Shown piece by piece: positions 41,665-50,828 of a stretch of DNA of 64,000 nucleotides. The notes under the pieces were generated by a model. That model was not told the origin of the DNA and searched no databases. It saw only the letters and a program-made list of their open reading frames with translations. The stretch spans positions 1-64,000 of the forward strand of contig CAYFMQ010000007.1 of assembly GCA_964344255.1 (NCBI GenBank). Direction: 5' to 3'. The translations under genes and the position numbers were made by a program. Source of the stretch: JAJFIE01 sp964344255 (lineage in GTDB: Bacteria; Pseudomonadota; Alphaproteobacteria; Rhodospirillales; Casp-alpha2). The first letter of the stretch is position 1, and the number at the start of each line of letters is the position of its first letter.

Positions 41665-43257
41665 ATGGATTCGCAACCCATTCCCGTTACGCAAGACGAG
41701 ACCCCACCCCAACGCACCAGAGGCAGAGCCGCCCGATTAAAGGCCAAACAGGAGAGCTCGCCTCAAACCGTGGTCTTGCCCGGTATCAGCGGTGGTACGT
41801 ATGCGCCGCTCAGCCAGCGCGATATGGAACGTATTCATGAAACGGCCCTTGATGTGCTGGAAAAGATCGGCATGGCGTTCCCGGTTCCCCGCTTCCTGGC
41901 GGCAGCCCAGGAAAAGGGATGCACGTTGAGCGACGCCGGGCGATTGCTTTTCCCCCGTTCGCTGGTCGAAGACTGTATCGCCATGACGCCTGAGAAAGCC
42001 TACAGCCTTTCAAGGGACAAAAAGCGGGATCTGGAACTGAGCGGCAGCCGGGTGTATTTCGATCCCGGTGGAGAGGCCGTAACGACCCTTGATCCCGGCG
42101 CCAGCACCTACAGGGCCTCGACCCTTCTGGATCTTTATGACTTCGCCCGTCTGACGGACAACCTGGAGCATCTGGACTCTTTTGGCAAAGTCGTCGTTCC
42201 GACGGAAATTTCCGATCTCAGGGAACACGACCTCAACACCGCCTATGCCTCCATGGCCGGGACAAGCAAACATGTAGGCCTTGGTTTTTCCGATTACCGT
42301 TTTATCGATGACGCCCTGGAAATGATTTACCTGATTTCAGGCGGCGAAAAGGCATACAGGGACCACCCGTTTTGTTCCAGTGGCGGATGTCCGGTGGTTT
42401 CGCCACTGATGTATGGCGAGGAAAACAGTGAAGTATGCATCGACGCACCACGGTTTATCGGGCCTGTGGACGTCGTTATCGCCCCCCAGGCCGGGGCGAC
42501 GGCCCCTGCCGCCCTGGCGGGAACCCTGGTTCAGACCATTGCTGAAACCATTGCTGCACTCATGCTAGTGCAGTTGACCACCCCCGGGCATCCGGTGGTA
42601 TTCGGCGTCTGGCCCTTCGTTTCCGATCTCCGGACCGGGGCGTTCAGTGGTGGCGGCGGAGAACAGGCGGTTCTGGCTGCAGCTTCGGCGCAAATCGCCA
42701 ACTACTATAACTTGCCCTGCAGCGTCGGCGCCGGCATGACGGATTCAAAAGCCGTCGACAATCAGGCCGGATATGAACGGGGGATCACAACCGTGCTGTC
42801 CGCCCTTGCCGGCTCGAACGTGATCTCGGAAGTCGGCGGTACCATGGGCAGCCTGCTTGGCTGCTCCTTTGAGGCCATGGTTATCGACAATGACATGCTG
42901 GGGATGATCAAGCGTGTCCTGCGCGGCATCGAGGTGACGGATGAAACCCTTTCCTATCACGTTATTGAAGAAGTCGTGAAAGGGCCCGGCCATTACCTGG
43001 GGCATTCCCAGACGCTTGAATTGATGAATAGCGAGTACCTGTATCCCGACCTGGCGGACCGCTCATCTCCGGGCGAGTGGGAGGACAAGGGGTCGCTTGA
43101 TATCCGGGTCAAGGCCCAGGAGCAGGCCCGTAATATCCTTTCCACGCATTATCCGGAACATATTCATCCTGATGCAGACAAGGCTATTCGGGACCATTTC
43201 CCGATCATGCTTTCAGAAAGCGACATGAAAGCAGGGTCGGGGCGCTGGAAAAACTAA
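41665..43257 (+). CDS. MttB-family methyltransferase, non-pyrrolysine
   Basis: A 530-residue TIM-barrel protein of the trimethylamine methyltransferase (MttB) family. The frame is continuous, so there is no in-frame amber codon and it belongs to the non-pyrrolysine branch. That branch includes glycine-betaine and other quaternary-amine:corrinoid methyltransferases. Recognisable segments include RIHETALDVLEKIGM, RVYFDPGGEAVTTLDPG, FCSSGGCPVVSPLMYG, and AGMTDSKAVDNQAGYERG. The N-terminal 40 residues are a charged extension. No corrinoid protein or reactivase gene lies nearby, so the methyl acceptor must be encoded elsewhere. GGGAG lies 9 nt before ATG 41665. Substrate is unknown. Confidence 0.88.
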   Translation: MDSQPIPVTQDETPPQRTRGRAARLKAKQESSPQTVVLPGISGGTYAPLSQRDMERIHETALDVLEKIGMAFPVPRFLAAAQEKGCTLSDAGRLLFPRSLVEDCIAMTPEKAYSLSRDKKRDLELSGSRVYFDPGGEAVTTLDPGASTYRASTLLDLYDFARLTDNLEHLDSFGKVVVPTEISDLREHDLNTAYASMAGTSKHVGLGFSDYRFIDDALEMIYLISGGEKAYRDHPFCSSGGCPVVSPLMYGEENSEVCIDAPRFIGPVDVVIAPQAGATAPAALAGTLVQTIAETIAALMLVQLTTPGHPVVFGVWPFVSDLRTGAFSGGGGEQAVLAAASAQIANYYNLPCSVGAGMTDSKAVDNQAGYERGITTVLSALAGSNVISEVGGTMGSLLGCSFEAMVIDNDMLGMIKRVLRGIEVTDETLSYHVIEEVVKGPGHYLGHSQTLELMNSEYLYPDLADRSSPGEWEDKGSLDIRVKAQEQARNILSTHYPEHIHPDADKAIRDHFPIMLSESDMKAGSGRWKN

Positions 43258-43652
43258 CCTGCAATATTCACGGGGCGCGTTCGGCCGCGGATGTCAGCGC
43301 TGTAAACAGTCCTGCCGGATACTGTCCGAAGCTCAGCCCGAATACCCAAAACGCCGTGTGAACGCGCGAGGCGGCCGGCCAGCAGGTCAGCCTGGCTGAC
43401 GGAAACAACCCCTTTTCGTGTTCTTAATCTCATGTTTTTGCCGTCAATGCCCAGAACATGCGGAATACCGGGCAGAAAGCGCTCAAGCAACCGGGCGGCT
43501 TCAGAGGTTACGAGGGCAAGGAATGCAGGATCAATGTCCAGACGGATGTCCAGGCGCGCCAGGGCATGCGATCGCGGGGACGCGCCGTTTTCGGCGAACG
43601 GTGAGCGTTCGGAAGAGTTTGAAGGAAATTCAGATGACGACGGAAGAGACAT
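43254..43652 (-). CDS. Hypothetical protein, unknown
   Basis: A possible 132-residue protein, not recognised. It has a Ser/Pro-rich N-terminus (about 1-30), then a more regular alpha/beta region (LDIRLDIDPAFLALVTSEAARLL; GKNMRLRTRKGVVSV) with Arg-rich C-terminus. It overlaps the MttB stop by 4 nt in convergent orientation. The ribosome site is weak. Coding is plausible but unproven. Confidence 0.4.
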   Translation of the reverse strand: MSLPSSSEFPSNSSERSPFAENGASPRSHALARLDIRLDIDPAFLALVTSEAARLLERFLPGIPHVLGIDGKNMRLRTRKGVVSVSQADLLAGRLARSHGVLGIRAELRTVSGRTVYSADIRGRTRPVNIAG

Positions 43653-43814
43653 GGAACGTACTTTCTTGAAAAACGTTGGATACCGGACGGAAAGGCAAAC
43701 GGAATGAGGTCCGTTTTCGGGTCATTTTCATGCCCGAGGTCCGCATTCGTTTGAGTCCGGTCGTTTTCAATTCAGTACGCATGGGCTGGGTCGTATCATC
43801 GGCGGAACTAAGCG

Positions 43815-44978
43815 TCAACCCGCTGATGCGCCGTCATCGCCAAAGGGCTTCTCAACGGCACAAAACATCGATGGCATGAAACCGTTGAAATCGGTTCGGA
43901 CTGCAGGGCCATAGGCGCCCATCATGCCGAATTCTATCCAGTCTCCGGTCGAGATATCAGTGGGCAGGTCGATGGTATAGGGCAGGACGTCAAGGCTGTC
44001 ACAGGTCGGGCCGAAGATTTTGAATGCTATTGTCTCGCCGGAAAATGATCCGCCAGGCCGTATGACCCGTTTCGGAAATTCAAGGCCGAGACGGCTACCG
44101 CCCATCGTACCGTATATGCCATCGTTCAGATAAAGCATGTCGTCCTTGCGGAGCTGGACCTGGGTAACGACGGACATGCCGTCGGCTACCATGACCCGGC
44201 CCGGCTCGCACATGAGATAGCAATCCTCAGGCAGGTTAAGCGTTTCCACGCCCTTTTTGATAACCGAGAGATATTCTTCCAGCGGTGGAGCCGGAGGCCT
44301 GGTGTTTTCATAACTGACCGGGAAGCCGCCGCCAACATCGAGGCATTGTATGGGGCAATTGGTCTGGCTCAGCACTTCGCCTGTAATCCTGAAGGCCGCC
44401 TCATAACCCGACGTCGTTACGCATTGTGAACCCACATGAAAGCACAAACCGGCCAACGCGCCCTTGTCAGCAGCCTGCCTGAGCAGTTCGACGGCCTGAT
44501 CAGGAGTCGCACCGAACTTTTCGGATAGATTGAATGTGGCATCCTTGCTGGGCGTTGAAAGCCTGACCATAAGGATCGGAGGCTCCTCGACATCACCGAG
44601 GACATCCATGACCTTGTTCAGTTCATCTTCATGGTCGACGACGAAATGGCGTACGCCATAACGGTGATAGGCCGCTTCCATGGCGTTCCACGCCTTCACC
44701 GGATGCATGAAGTACGTACAGGCATCTTCATACCGCTCGGATATGGAGGAAATCTCCCTTATTGAAGCCGTATCGAAATGGCGGATACCGCCCGCATAAA
44801 CAGCCTCTACGACAGGGGCCAAGGGATTGGCCTTAAGCGCATAAAGAACCCTGCCGTCAAACTGTTGGGTAAATCGCCTTGCGTTTTCCGTCAGGACATT
44901 GGGGCGAAAGCAATAAACCGTTTCTTCCGGCCGGATTTTTTCAACCATTTCCTCGGTTGTTTCATAGTGTTGCATCAT
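43815..44978 (-). CDS. Group IV PLP decarboxylase (ornithine/lysine decarboxylase-like)
   Basis: A 387-residue fold-type III PLP enzyme. The PLP lysine lies in YALKANPLAPV, the His in CFHVGSQ, the phosphate-binding glycines in DVGGGFPVSY, and EPGR near residue 265. The catalytic cysteine is in FGPTCDSLDVLP, as in eukaryotic-type ornithine decarboxylase and related lysine/diaminopimelate enzymes. Residues match ornithine/lysine decarboxylases better than LysA because of GPTCDSLD. A putrescine-forming role fits the polyamine transporter at 5-8 kb. I chose ATG 44978, which has AGGGAG 9 nt upstream; the longer start at 45020 has no ribosome site. It is divergent from the pseudokinase gene. Confidence 0.85.
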   Translation of the reverse strand: MMQHYETTEEMVEKIRPEETVYCFRPNVLTENARRFTQQFDGRVLYALKANPLAPVVEAVYAGGIRHFDTASIREISSISERYEDACTYFMHPVKAWNAMEAAYHRYGVRHFVVDHEDELNKVMDVLGDVEEPPILMVRLSTPSKDATFNLSEKFGATPDQAVELLRQAADKGALAGLCFHVGSQCVTTSGYEAAFRITGEVLSQTNCPIQCLDVGGGFPVSYENTRPPAPPLEEYLSVIKKGVETLNLPEDCYLMCEPGRVMVADGMSVVTQVQLRKDDMLYLNDGIYGTMGGSRLGLEFPKRVIRPGGSFSGETIAFKIFGPTCDSLDVLPYTIDLPTDISTGDWIEFGMMGAYGPAVRTDFNGFMPSMFCAVEKPFGDDGASAG

Positions 44979-45283
44979 GCGCCAAATCTCCCTGAAGACG
45001 TACGCTAAGTTATCGTTCATTGATTGACTGATTTAGCAGGATTTTAGGCCAAATACCCCAGAAATCTGGTGATTTCAGGCATTAACCATACTTTTTAACG
45101 AATGAAAAAACCGTAACAAATCCCCTTTAACACTTGCATTTTTGACCATTTTTGGATTCTTTTATCGTTTGAAGGTGACTCATTGCATAGAATTTGCAGG
45201 TTCACTTGAGCAAGATTTTGTGGGCATTTCAGAACGTTATGCCCTTAACGTGCCGACTACCGGCAGGACCGGGTTGTGGCGAT

Positions 45284-47359
45284 ATGGCAGAAGCGGCCAA
45301 CATGCAGGCGGAAGAGCCTGTAGGAGCACAGACGACAGAGCAGACCAACACGTCGTCTCCTACGGGAGGGTCCGCAATACTTCGTGATCGTTTTCTGGTC
45401 GATGGTGGAGAGCCGCTGTCGCATCTGGACACGCCACATGCGCATGCCTACAAGGCATTGGACCGCACTGGCGAGTACGAAAATCTTTTCGCACTGATCT
45501 GTACGCCCGGCATGCCCGTCCGGACTGAGCTGATGCCCAAGCTCAAGGAAGTCCGGGACAAGGGACTGCTGCCGCTTGTTGAATGGGGCGCCATGGACTG
45601 GCCTGCCCTTAACCAGCGTGTCATGTGCGTTGTCTACCAGACGCCGCTTGGCGGCTCCCTTTCCGATGCCCTGGCATCCGGCAAAACCCGGATAAATGAA
45701 TATGATGTGGTGCGCCGAATCCTTGAACCGGCGATGATGGGGATAACCACGCTGAATGCGATGGATACGCCGCACCGGGCCATACGCCCCAGTAATTTTT
45801 ACTTCATGGATGAGAACTGTCAGGAAATCGTCCTTGGCGACTGCCTCACAGCGTCTGCCGGCTTTGACCAACCCGTCATTTTTGAAAGTATTTCAAGGTC
45901 CATGGCCAACCCCATCGGGCGCGGCATCGGGTCCGTGCATGATGACATGTACGCCCTTGGCATTTCACTGGTGTTTATCCTGCTGGGTTTCAATCCTGCT
46001 GAATCATTCGATGACATTTCGCTTCTGTCGATGAAGATTGAACGTGGCACCTATGCCGCCGTTTGCGGCAACTTCCGGCTGCCGTTGTCCATGATTGAAG
46101 TGCTTCGGGGCTTGTTGGCCGATGAAGAACATAGCCGCTGGAGCCCTGAGGAGGTGGAAAACTGGATTGGCGGTCGTAAAAGGACGCCCATCCAGCGACA
46201 CGGCTTGCCTAAAGCCAACAGTCCCTACATGTTCCAGGGGCACCCCCATATCAGTCCGCTGACCCTAGCTTATTCGTTTGCCCAAAAACCGGATGAAGCC
46301 ATGCGGACCATAAAATCAGATGAAAACTTTGACGCCTGGATACGCAAGAGTCTGGGCGATGAAGACATGGCGGACCGATTGAAGGCCATCATGGAGCAGG
46401 CCAGTTCCATGTCAGGCAGCCAAGTTGCTGAAACCGATGCCGTGATCAGCCGGGTTTGCGGCGTCCTTGATCCCAACGGACCCATTCGCTTCAAAGGCAT
46501 TGCGATGATGCCGGACTCCCTTGCCGCGGAACTGGCCTACGAGTTCCTGATCGCAAAGAACATCAAGCCCCTTATGGAACTGATATCGCAGGAAATCCAT
46601 GAGGTCTGGTACAAGAATAACCCCGCAAAAAGCCCGGACGCTATCTTCTGGCGGCGGTTGTTCCACCAATGCAGGAGCTATCTCAAGATCGAAGACCTGG
46701 GATATGGCATTGAAAGATGCCTTTATGAAGCAAACGAAGGAATGCCCTGCCAGAGTCCGTTGGTCGAAGGTGAATTCATTACCGAAATTGAAGAACTTCT
46801 CCCTGCGCTCGACAGGGTTTCCAATCGGGCGGAAGCTGACCAGCGGCCTCTTGATCGCCATATTACGGCCTTCATTGCCTCGCGTTTCAGCGAGGATATC
46901 CAGCCCCACTTGAAGGCGATTGCCTCAGAAGAAGAAGAACGGCGCATCATCGGGACCCTGAGTCTCCTCGCTTTTCTGCAATGGAAACTGAAAACGCCGC
47001 CCATACACGGCCTGGCAAGCTGGCTCGGCGGCATACTGGGCCCGGCCATCAACACCTATCACAGCCGCACGACCCGGCGGGAACTGGAAAAGGAAATTCC
47101 CCAGCTTGTCCGTAATGGCAGCCTGCCGGAACTTTTCGATCTCATTGAAAACGCCGAACGGCGTCAGATCGATGCGAATGGATTTACGGAAGCCCAGGAA
47201 GAATTTCAGACGGCCGAAAACGAGGTTTACGATATTGAAGGTGAAGAAGGAGAAAAAGAAAGCCGCATCCTTAAATCGGGGCAAAAAACCACCGCCATGC
47301 TGACCATCCTGCTGTCCATGACGATTATCACCATGCTGTTCCTGTTGGATACATGGTGA
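45284..47359 (+). CDS. Tail-anchored protein-kinase-like (pseudokinase) protein
   Basis: A protein of about 691 residues. Residues about 30-300 follow a Ser/Thr protein kinase layout but lack catalytic residues. The VAIK-like strand reads FALICTPG with Cys for Lys. The HRD loop reads HRAIRPSN (164-171) with Ala for Asp. The DFG site reads LGDC. The DDMYALG motif (subdomain IX) and a subdomain XI Arg remain. The region 330-640 is helical and unrecognised. A single C-terminal transmembrane helix (LTILLSMTIITMLFLL) makes it tail-anchored with the domain in the cytosol. It lies 19 nt before a membrane protein gene, and the two probably work together. Start site uncertain; ATG 45284 used. Confidence 0.72.
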   Translation: MAEAANMQAEEPVGAQTTEQTNTSSPTGGSAILRDRFLVDGGEPLSHLDTPHAHAYKALDRTGEYENLFALICTPGMPVRTELMPKLKEVRDKGLLPLVEWGAMDWPALNQRVMCVVYQTPLGGSLSDALASGKTRINEYDVVRRILEPAMMGITTLNAMDTPHRAIRPSNFYFMDENCQEIVLGDCLTASAGFDQPVIFESISRSMANPIGRGIGSVHDDMYALGISLVFILLGFNPAESFDDISLLSMKIERGTYAAVCGNFRLPLSMIEVLRGLLADEEHSRWSPEEVENWIGGRKRTPIQRHGLPKANSPYMFQGHPHISPLTLAYSFAQKPDEAMRTIKSDENFDAWIRKSLGDEDMADRLKAIMEQASSMSGSQVAETDAVISRVCGVLDPNGPIRFKGIAMMPDSLAAELAYEFLIAKNIKPLMELISQEIHEVWYKNNPAKSPDAIFWRRLFHQCRSYLKIEDLGYGIERCLYEANEGMPCQSPLVEGEFITEIEELLPALDRVSNRAEADQRPLDRHITAFIASRFSEDIQPHLKAIASEEEERRIIGTLSLLAFLQWKLKTPPIHGLASWLGGILGPAINTYHSRTTRRELEKEIPQLVRNGSLPELFDLIENAERRQIDANGFTEAQEEFQTAENEVYDIEGEEGEKESRILKSGQKTTAMLTILLSMTIITMLFLLDTW

Positions 47360-47378
47360 GAGAGACAAAGGAATAGTC

Positions 47379-47993
47379 ATGGCCAGGAAACCTCAACAAC
47401 AACAGCAACAGCAACCCTCGCGAAACAGCCGCCGGCGGGCGACGCTGGTTCTCTGGGTATCCGTCGCCATGGTCGTGTTGCTGATTTTCTCGCTGCCAAC
47501 CGTGATTGTGTTTATTTTCGGTATGCTGCCCTCATTCGCCGCCTACATCATCGACCGATCTAAAGAGAAATATGCAACATTCTGCGTCGCCAGCATGAAT
47601 TTCTGCGGCGTATTCCCCTATCTGATGGATCTCTGGCTTGGAACGCACAGTATCTATGAAGCAACCAATATCATGGCAGATGTGTTCGCATTGATGATCA
47701 TGTTCGGATCGGCGGCTATCGGGTGGATCATCTATTCAAGCATGCCCCCTGTCATCTCGTCCTTCATTAGTGTGATCGCACAGCAACGGGTTAATGCCTT
47801 ACGGGCTCAGCAACGAAAGTTGATTGAAGAGTGGGGCGAAGCCGTTGCCAGGCTGCCTGAAGCCAGCCAGGGGGCCGAAAAACCACCTCCGAAAAAGGCG
47901 CCGGTATCGCCGCCCCCTGAAGAGGAAGAACCTCAAGTTGTCGACGTGGATGAAATCCCCGGCATGGAATCAGAGGACAAGCCCGACGAATAA
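47379..47993 (+). CDS. Multi-helix membrane protein, partner of pseudokinase
   Basis: A 204-residue integral membrane protein not assigned to a family. The N-terminus has a glutamine run (seven Gln, residues 6-12) and a basic patch. About three to four hydrophobic segments follow (about 22-58, 66-86, 95-118, 120-135). The C-terminal 50 residues are Pro/Glu-rich and presumably cytosolic (APVSPPPEEEEPQVVDVDE). It lies 19 nt downstream of the pseudokinase gene in the same direction, so the two are likely one operon. The acidic tail could be a docking site, which is inference. Confidence 0.68.
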   Translation: MARKPQQQQQQQPSRNSRRRATLVLWVSVAMVVLLIFSLPTVIVFIFGMLPSFAAYIIDRSKEKYATFCVASMNFCGVFPYLMDLWLGTHSIYEATNIMADVFALMIMFGSAAIGWIIYSSMPPVISSFISVIAQQRVNALRAQQRKLIEEWGEAVARLPEASQGAEKPPPKKAPVSPPPEEEEPQVVDVDEIPGMESEDKPDE

Positions 47994-48044
47994 TCGGCGT
48001 CCGTTCCGGGGGACTTTCAGATTTTATTGAAGATCAGAGAGCTT

Positions 48045-48929
48045 TTACTGGGCGTAGTGAACTTCTTTTACCGCATTGCGCATGGACTTCTGAATTTTTT
48101 CAAACGCCCGAACCTCAATCTGGCGCACCCTTTCACGGGAAATACCGTAATGTTCGCTCAGATTTTGAAGCGTAGATGGCGACTCCTTCAATCGGCGCTC
48201 GATCAGGATATCGCGCTCTCTTTCCGACAAGCCATTCAGCGCCTGGGTTAGGAGTACGCGCCGGCCTTTGCCTTCTTCCCGCTCACTGTAAATGGTTTCC
48301 TGGCTGTCGCCTTCTTCCACGAGCCAGTCCTGCCATTCCCCCTCACCCTCTTCTTTCATCGGTGCGTTCAACGATTGATCCGGTGCGGAAAGGCGACGGT
48401 TCATCGAGATAACATCCGCTTCGGAAACCTTGAGCTTCGTCGCGACGGTCGATACGTGCTCAGGCTGGAGGTCACCGTCATCAAGCGCCTTAAGCTGCGA
48501 CTTGAGTTTACGTAAATTAAAAAACAATTTTTTCTGGGACGCCGTCGTTCCGATCTTAACGAGCGACCAGGAATGAAGGATGTATTCCTGTATGGCGGCG
48601 CGGATCCACCACATAGCATATGTCGACAACCGGAAGCCCCGCTCAGGATCAAACCGCTTCATAGCCTGCATCATGCCGATATTGCCTTCGCAGATCAGGT
48701 CGCTGACGGGGAGACCATATCCGCGGTAGCCCATGGCGATCTTGGCGACGAGCCGAAGGTGAGAGTTCACCAGTTGGTGCATGGCGTCATAATCCCCTTG
48801 CTTGAGCCATCGCCTCGACAAATCGAGTTCCTGTTCCTGGCTGAGCATGGGGTATTCACGGATACGCTGCAGGTATCTTGTCAGGTTGTTTTCCGGTGAA
48901 ACATCAAAATACGGTTTTGCTGTCGCCAT
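48045..48929 (-). CDS. rpoH: RNA polymerase sigma-32 factor RpoH
   Basis: A 294-residue heat-shock sigma factor. Region 2 (about 50-120) includes NSHLRLVAKIAMGYRGYG and STYAMWWIRAAIQEYIL. The RpoH box, diagnostic of sigma-32, reads QKKLFFNLRKLK near residue 132. Region 4 (about 225-285) has LSEHYGISRERVRQIE. Upstream is a strong ribosome site (GGAAGGAAG). The 128-nt intergenic region contains overlapping TATACT-like sequences and a TTTGAAA box at its rluD end, compatible with self- or sigma70 control. Adjacent to rluD, a common alphaproteobacterial arrangement. Confidence 0.97.
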   Translation of the reverse strand: MATAKPYFDVSPENNLTRYLQRIREYPMLSQEQELDLSRRWLKQGDYDAMHQLVNSHLRLVAKIAMGYRGYGLPVSDLICEGNIGMMQAMKRFDPERGFRLSTYAMWWIRAAIQEYILHSWSLVKIGTTASQKKLFFNLRKLKSQLKALDDGDLQPEHVSTVATKLKVSEADVISMNRRLSAPDQSLNAPMKEEGEGEWQDWLVEEGDSQETIYSEREEGKGRRVLLTQALNGLSERERDILIERRLKESPSTLQNLSEHYGISRERVRQIEVRAFEKIQKSMRNAVKEVHYAQ

Positions 48930-49057
48930 GTTGAGCTTCCTTCCACATCGACTCTACAAGCGGCAAAATCGCACTCCCGGGCACACTGACACTGCATGCG
49001 ACTGCCTTGCAATAGCAACATAATACATAAGTTATTTAGTATAGTATAGTAATTTTA

Positions 49058-50029
49058 TCAGGTTTTCAAAGTTTCGAGTATCTCTTTGAAATATAAGGGA
49101 TCACCTGCTTTCCAGTCTAATTTATCCCCAGTAACAGGGTGCATAAACCCCAACAAATAGGCATGTAATACCTGATGATTTTGATTGGTTAATATGGTTC
49201 TGGTTTCTGCACATAATCCTTTGGCCGTTCTTTTCGAACCATAAAGCGGATCCCCAATCAGGGGATGGCCGATACTGGTCATATGAACGCGGATCTGATG
49301 GGTTCTCCCCGTTTCAAGCCGGCATTCCACCAGGGATGCCCAATCGCCAAAGGCTTGTTTGACCTCATAGTGCGTTACCGCATGCTTGCCGCCGCGTTCG
49401 ACAATCGCCATTTTTTTTCTGTTGCGGGGATTTCTGCCGATGTTCCCTGTCACCGTTCCCTTTGCCGGACTTGGCACGCCCCAGACAAGGGCCCGATAAG
49501 CCCTTTCGACCGTATGCGCGGCAAACTGTTCCGTCAGGCTGGCATGCGCATGGTCATTCTTGGCCGCAACCATCAGACCACTGGTTCCCTTGTCCAGGCG
49601 GTGGACGATCCCGGGCCTTGCGACACCACCAACGCCCGTCAAGGAATCCCCGCAATGGGCCAGCAGCGCATTGACAAGCGTCCTGTCGGGATTTCCCGCC
49701 GCCGGGTGAACGACCAGCCCGGCAGGCTTGTTTATGACGATGACATCGGCATCCTCATACACGACATCCAGCTCGATTTCCTGTGCTTCGGGTATGGGAC
49801 CAATGGGAACCGGCACAATGATGCTGTAAACCTGGCCAGCCCGAACCTTTGTTTTGGCGCCCGACACCGTTTTTCCGTTACAAGAGACATTTCCGTCAGC
49901 GATAAGGGCCTGAATCCGGCTGCGGGAGAGTCCCTCAAGCTCATCCGCCAAAAACCTGTCAAGACGCACCCCGGTCTTGTCCGACGGGACGGAAGCGCTT
50001 AAACGTTGTGGTTGTTCCTTTTGCGCCAT
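49058..50029 (-). CDS. rluD: 23S rRNA pseudouridine synthase RluD-like
   Basis: A 323-residue RluA-family pseudouridine synthase. An N-terminal S4 domain (about 20-80; RLDRFLADELEGLSRSRIQALI) is followed by the catalytic domain. The catalytic Asp lies in GIVHRLDKGTSGLMVAAKN near residue 145. Other family motifs are INKPAGLVVHPAAGN and ETGRTHQIRVHMTSIGHPLIGDPLYG. RluD modifies helix 69 of 23S rRNA; the close paralogs RluA/RluC cannot be fully excluded. It is divergent from the membrane protein/JAMM operon and upstream of rpoH. Confidence 0.92.
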   Translation of the reverse strand: MAQKEQPQRLSASVPSDKTGVRLDRFLADELEGLSRSRIQALIADGNVSCNGKTVSGAKTKVRAGQVYSIIVPVPIGPIPEAQEIELDVVYEDADVIVINKPAGLVVHPAAGNPDRTLVNALLAHCGDSLTGVGGVARPGIVHRLDKGTSGLMVAAKNDHAHASLTEQFAAHTVERAYRALVWGVPSPAKGTVTGNIGRNPRNRKKMAIVERGGKHAVTHYEVKQAFGDWASLVECRLETGRTHQIRVHMTSIGHPLIGDPLYGSKRTAKGLCAETRTILTNQNHQVLHAYLLGFMHPVTGDKLDWKAGDPLYFKEILETLKT

Positions 50030-50091
50030 GGCGGTTTTTCCTCGGGCGGTCGGACATAGTACGAATCAACCAGATGAAAGCGGATATTACC

Positions 50092-50400
50092 ATGCAATTG
50101 TTGAAGGCCCTGGTCATTGGTATGGGTGTGCTGATCGTCCTCGCCATCGGTTTGCTGGCCTACGGGTTGCTAACAAAGACAAAAGGCCCAGCCGTTCAGC
50201 AAGAAACAGTATCCTTCGAACGTATTGCCCTTGACGGCAATGCCGGTTGCCGAATTGAGGGCTCCACCGTCGAAGGCCAAAGACTCGTGGTGCAACTTGG
50301 CCCCGCTTCAGAGAACGCTAAAGACATTAACTGCGAGAAAATCATCATTATCGACCTGACGACAGGAACCGTAACTGGCGATATCGTCCTTAAGCCATGA
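50092..50400 (+). CDS. Small single-pass membrane protein (DUF6476-like)
   Basis: About 102 residues: a single N-terminal transmembrane helix (about 5-25, ALVIGMGVLIVLAIGLLAY) and a small periplasmic beta domain with two cysteines, ending in DLTTGTVTGDIVLKP. The arrangement and position next to rluD resemble DUF6476 proteins of alphaproteobacteria, which is a tentative match. ATG 50092 is used; ATG 50074, six codons upstream, is an alternative. It overlaps the JAMM gene by ATGA, so translation is coupled. Confidence 0.65.
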   Translation: MQLLKALVIGMGVLIVLAIGLLAYGLLTKTKGPAVQQETVSFERIALDGNAGCRIEGSTVEGQRLVVQLGPASENAKDINCEKIIIIDLTTGTVTGDIVLKP

Positions 50401-50828
50401 TCGTATTCACCCAATCTCATTTATCGGCGTTATCCGCTTTTGCCGAAGAAAGTTATCCGTCGGAATGCTGCGGCCTTCTGGCCGGAACCGGGGACGCGGA
50501 ACAGGAGATTCTGGTCACCCGCGTGGTCCCCAGCGACAACGTGTCATCGACGGATACGCGGGACAGCTTTGAAGTGGACCCGAAAGTCCGTTTCGGCCTG
50601 ATGCGGGAACTGGAAGAAACAGACGAACGTATCGTCGGACACTACCATTCCCACCCCGATCATCCCGCAGAACCGTCCGATACGGATGTATCCATGATTT
50701 ATGAGCCTGAGCTTTTCTGGCTGATCATATCTTCCGACAGGAACGGCGCCAGGGACATCAGGGCCTTTCAGCCTTCCCCGGACGCCACCGCTTTTACCCC
50801 CATACAGCTTCGAACTACCCAAGGGTGA
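50397..50828 (+). CDS. JAMM/Mov34 (M67) metalloprotease-like protein
   Basis: A 143-residue JAB1/MPN-fold protein. The full zinc-protease motif is intact: the Glu in SECCGLLAG near residue 24, the HYHSHPDHPAEPSDTD motif (HxH, then Asp after ten residues) near residue 80, and the connecting Ser. Prokaryotic M67 proteins remove C-terminal extensions from ThiS/CysO-type sulfur carriers or ubiquitin-like proteins. No such carrier lies nearby. It overlaps both neighbours by ATGA, linking a membrane protein, this protease and a PLP lyase. The substrate is unknown. Confidence 0.88.
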   Translation: MIVFTQSHLSALSAFAEESYPSECCGLLAGTGDAEQEILVTRVVPSDNVSSTDTRDSFEVDPKVRFGLMRELEETDERIVGHYHSHPDHPAEPSDTDVSMIYEPELFWLIISSDRNGARDIRAFQPSPDATAFTPIQLRTTQG

